Below, in pieces: positions 33,678 through 35,523 of a DNA stretch of 35,523 bases. Within the stretch, counting starts at the first letter, position 1. Each line of letters opens with the position of its first letter. Position numbers and translations under genes: made by a program. Under the pieces are notes generated by a model. That model was not told the DNA's origin and ran no database searches. It saw only the letters and a program-made list of their open reading frames with translations. Origin of the DNA: Pinisolibacter aquiterrae (GTDB lineage: Bacteria; Pseudomonadota; Alphaproteobacteria; Rhizobiales; Ancalomicrobiaceae); contig NZ_JAFNIH010000024.1 in NCBI RefSeq assembly GCF_019160155.1, forward strand, positions 1 to 35,523, written 5' to 3'.

Positions 33678-34844
33678 ATGACCGGCCCTACTGAGCTGGA
33701 GACCATAGCCGCCACTTTTGGCATCGCGACGGACACGGCCTTCGGGGCGGTGACGCCGCCCATTGTTCTGTCGAGCACATTCACCTTCTCCGGCTTCGAG
33801 CATCCGCGTGCCTACGATTATTCTCGCTCCGGTAATCCCACACGGGAAATGTTGGCAGCTGCCGTGGCTCGGCTCGAAGGCGGCGCAGGCGGAGTCGTGG
33901 CGTCATCGGGAATGGCCGCGATCGATCTCGTTCTCTCGACTCTCGGTCCCGGCGACTTGGTCGTCGCTCCCCACGATTGTTATGGTGGAACTTACCGGCT
34001 GCTCGCCCGACGGCGAGACAAAGGGCAATTCGACGCAATATTCATCGACCAGAATGATGGTGATGCGGTTTCGGCGGCCCTACATCGCAAACCTTCGCTT
34101 GTGTTTGTCGAAACGCCAAGCAATCCTCTGATGCGGATCGTCGACATTCAGGCTCTTTCAGCTCAAGCACATGCGCATGGTGCAAGAGTCGCTGTCGACA
34201 ACACTTTTCTTTCGCCTGCATTGCAACGTCCAATGACCTTGGGCGCCGACTTTGTCGTTCACTCGACAACAAAATATATCAACGGTCATTCAGACGTCGT
34301 CGGCGGCGTCGTCGTAGCGGCGACAATTCGTGATGTCGAGATTCTCCGTGATTGGGCAAATACGACAGGCGTGACGGGCGCGCCATTCGATTCTTTTCTC
34401 ACATTACGCGGGCTACGTACTCTGTTTCCTCGAATTCGCCAGCAAGACAACAGTGCCGCGGTCATTGCAAGATTCTTGGAGGGACGCGCAGAAGTGAAGG
34501 CGGTCCACTATCCCGGCCTACCTTCGCACCCTGGCCACGAGACGGCAAAACGGCAGCAATCGGGTTTTGGTGGCATGCTCAGCTTCGAACTCAGGGACGG
34601 CGCTGTGGCTGCCAGTCAGTTTGTCGAAGCAGTAAAGGTTTTCACGCTCGCCGAATCTTTGGGCGGGGTCGAAAGCCTCGTGGCCCATCCAGCGACCATG
34701 ACGCACCTCAGTATGGGCCCTGAAGCGAGGCAGGCCGCAGGAATCACCGATGGTCTTCTGAGACTCTCCGTCGGTCTCGAAGCGACGGCGGACTTGATAG
34801 CAGGTCTTGAGGCAGGCCTGAGCGCGACGACTGACTATGAATGA
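33678..34844 (+). CDS. metB: Cys/Met-metabolism PLP enzyme, cystathionine gamma-synthase-like
   Basis: A 388-residue PLP enzyme of the cystathionine gamma-synthase group, which builds cystathionine from an activated homoserine and cysteine, a step in methionine synthesis. Motifs are YSRSGNPTR (48-56), SSGMAAI (76-82), ETPSNP (145-150), DNTF (174-177) and the PLP lysine Lys199 in HSTTKYINGHSDVVGG. GGAG lies eight bases before the ATG. O-acetyl- or O-succinylhomoserine sulfhydrylase, or a lyase, cannot be ruled out from sequence alone; the gene symbol is therefore a best guess. It is bordered by inverted repeats upstream and by a truncated subtilase fragment starting 13 bases downstream, so it lies in a rearranged segment. 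Confidence 0.82.
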   Translation: MTGPTELETIAATFGIATDTAFGAVTPPIVLSSTFTFSGFEHPRAYDYSRSGNPTREMLAAAVARLEGGAGGVVASSGMAAIDLVLSTLGPGDLVVAPHDCYGGTYRLLARRRDKGQFDAIFIDQNDGDAVSAALHRKPSLVFVETPSNPLMRIVDIQALSAQAHAHGARVAVDNTFLSPALQRPMTLGADFVVHSTTKYINGHSDVVGGVVVAATIRDVEILRDWANTTGVTGAPFDSFLTLRGLRTLFPRIRQQDNSAAVIARFLEGRAEVKAVHYPGLPSHPGHETAKRQQSGFGGMLSFELRDGAVAASQFVEAVKVFTLAESLGGVESLVAHPATMTHLSMGPEARQAAGITDGLLRLSVGLEATADLIAGLEAGLSATTDYE

Positions 34845-34856
34845 CCGCCGGCGGCT

Positions 34857-35233
34857 TTCGTCGGTGAAGAGGGAGCGAGCCGTCGCCAGCCGAACCGTCT
34901 CGATCCGCGAAATCAGTGGCTCGTTCTTGGGCCGACCTTTGTTTGTTTCCTCCGCGCGATAGGCATGAACTTTCTCGGAATAGTAGTCTTCGGCGCGTGA
35001 GGGCACAAAGACAGAGGCAACCAGTCGGCCGTCCGGCAGGTCTGTTTCGCGGACAGTGACGAGTTCCATCTTCTGACGGCGATCGGTGAGTTGGTCGATG
35101 ACACCACGGCCTGCTGAGGGGAGCTCGATCTCCAGGTAGAGGCCGGGCTCGCCCGAGGTGGCAAACTCATCGCTCACTTCGCGTCGCTGGCGACCCTCTT
35201 GGAGAGCTTGCCCAATGGCAGAGGTGGTCTCGC
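34857..35233 (-). pseudogene. Fragment of an IetS-like S8 subtilase
   Basis: About 125 residues in the minus frame resemble the N-terminal region of S8 (subtilisin-like) peptidases that pair with an AAA ATPase in IetAS-type systems: SGEPGLYLEIELPS, MELVTVRETD, ASVFVPSRAEDYYSEKVHAYRAEET, KGRPKNEPLISRIETVRLA and LFTDE. The catalytic domain is absent. The similarity stops at 34857, just beyond the metB stop, and the upstream side is cut by the IS3-type end near 35234. The frame stays open into metB but that part is not homologous. It is therefore a remnant between two rearrangement points. The call rests on remembered family patterns. Confidence 0.6.
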
Positions 35234-35400
35234 TGATTTGAACAGTCAGGGCCGATCCGTTAAGTGGATTCCCGCCTCGTTCATGCCGCCGCGAGGAGCG
35301 GCGTGTTGTTGAAGTAGGCCTGATCCGGAGTTCGCCGGTCAAGACTCGAGTGAGGACGTGAACCGTTGTACCAGCCGAGATATCGGCCGATCGAGGGATC
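35234..35400 (-). mobile_element. 3' end of an IS3-family element
   Basis: The minus frame ending at the stop at 35281 reads IGRYLGWYNGSRPHSSLD followed by RRTPDQAYFNNTPLLAAA, the C-terminus of an IS3-type OrfB integrase (the RPHSSLD..TP motif is diagnostic). The element's end is placed near 35234 (TGATTTGAAC), as judged from where the subtilase fragment begins. Similarity is lost beyond about 35400, where another element starts, so only about 40 residues remain. Confidence 0.75.
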
Positions 35401-35523
35401 GTGTCCCCGGGCGTGGTGTAGCTGGGTGTTGAAGGTGGTCATCGGCGGAACGTCGATATGGTTGGAGTTGCGAAAGCCAACCTGACCGAGGAACCACCGA
35501 TGACCGACGTGATGATGAGCCTG
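35396..35523 (+). mobile_element. Left end of an IS256-like element, cut by the window
   Basis: Sequence from about 35396 interrupts the IS3-type transposase. It carries a plus-strand start at 35500. No inverted repeat can be confirmed because the other end is outside the window. Confidence 0.4.
35500..35523 (+). CDS. Transposase start, partial (IS256-like)
   Basis: ATG at 35500 with GAGGAA about seven bases ahead starts the eight residues MTDVMMSL, then the window ends. This start resembles IS256/Mutator-type transposases of alphaproteobacteria (MTDxMMxL). Eight residues are too few for certainty; the mobile-element context supports the reading. Confidence 0.35.

Noticed and set aside
1-35523. 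CRISPR arrays, tRNA and rRNA genes
   Set aside because: No regularly spaced repeats, cloverleaf sequences or rRNA-like stretches were noticed on reading the window. A tRNAscan or CRISPR finder run was not possible.

Overview
The window looks like the chromosome of a GC-rich alphaproteobacterium, probably in the Hyphomicrobiales. The reasons are FixK/FNR-type regulators with FNR-like boxes, a fused NarK1-NarK2 transporter, a nirBD-nirC-phosphatase/kinase arrangement and HypX. This is inferred from gene content; no rRNA or other marker gene is present.

Region 1 (about 85-13035) is a nitrate-respiration locus. A minus-strand group (Crp/Fnr regulator, a 103-residue protein resembling the QueA barrel domain, and a class I glutamine amidotransferase) diverges from narK-narG-narH-narJ-narI, followed by a parvulin-type prolyl isomerase and a DsrC/TusE-like protein. 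The divergent intergenic region holds a perfect FNR box (TTGAT-TCTT-ATCAA) facing narK and a 9/10 box facing the regulator gene.

Region 2 (about 13264-16100) is regulatory. It contains a second Crp/Fnr gene broken by a frameshift and a FixK-type regulator with an unusual N-terminal extension of about 170 residues. Each has a TTGAC-N4-ATCAA box in its upstream region.

Region 3 (about 16400-22192) handles nitrite assimilation or detoxification: a strong sigma-54-type promoter, nirB, nirD, a formate/nitrite-family channel, two large imperfect hairpins, and a PP2C phosphatase-kinase fusion with a C-terminal membrane anchor.

Region 4 (about 22425-26720) has hypD and hypX (assembly of the hydrogenase Fe(CN)2CO centre, with HypX making CO), then cobT behind a cobalamin riboswitch.

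Region 5 (about 27065-30724) is a TetR-controlled exporter operon: TetR, membrane-fusion protein, FtsX-like permease and ABC ATPase. A promoter and palindromic operator are visible.

Region 6 (about 30890-35523) is a mobile-element scrapyard with lower GC: a decayed IS5-family element, a LysR regulator, a metB-like gene behind three tandem inverted repeats, a fragment of a subtilase resembling IetS-type proteins, the end of an IS3-type transposase, and the start of an IS256-like transposase.

Taken together, nitrate is imported by NarK, reduced to nitrite by NarGHI (assembled with NarJ), and nitrite is reduced to ammonium by NirBD. FNR/FixK boxes link the respiratory part to low oxygen, and the sigma-54 promoter links the assimilatory part to nitrogen status. 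No clearly new multi-gene system is evident. The best leads are the DsrC-like protein with its cysteines reversed, the stand-alone QueA-like barrel, the FixK extension, and the structured leaders before the phosphatase-kinase and metB genes.
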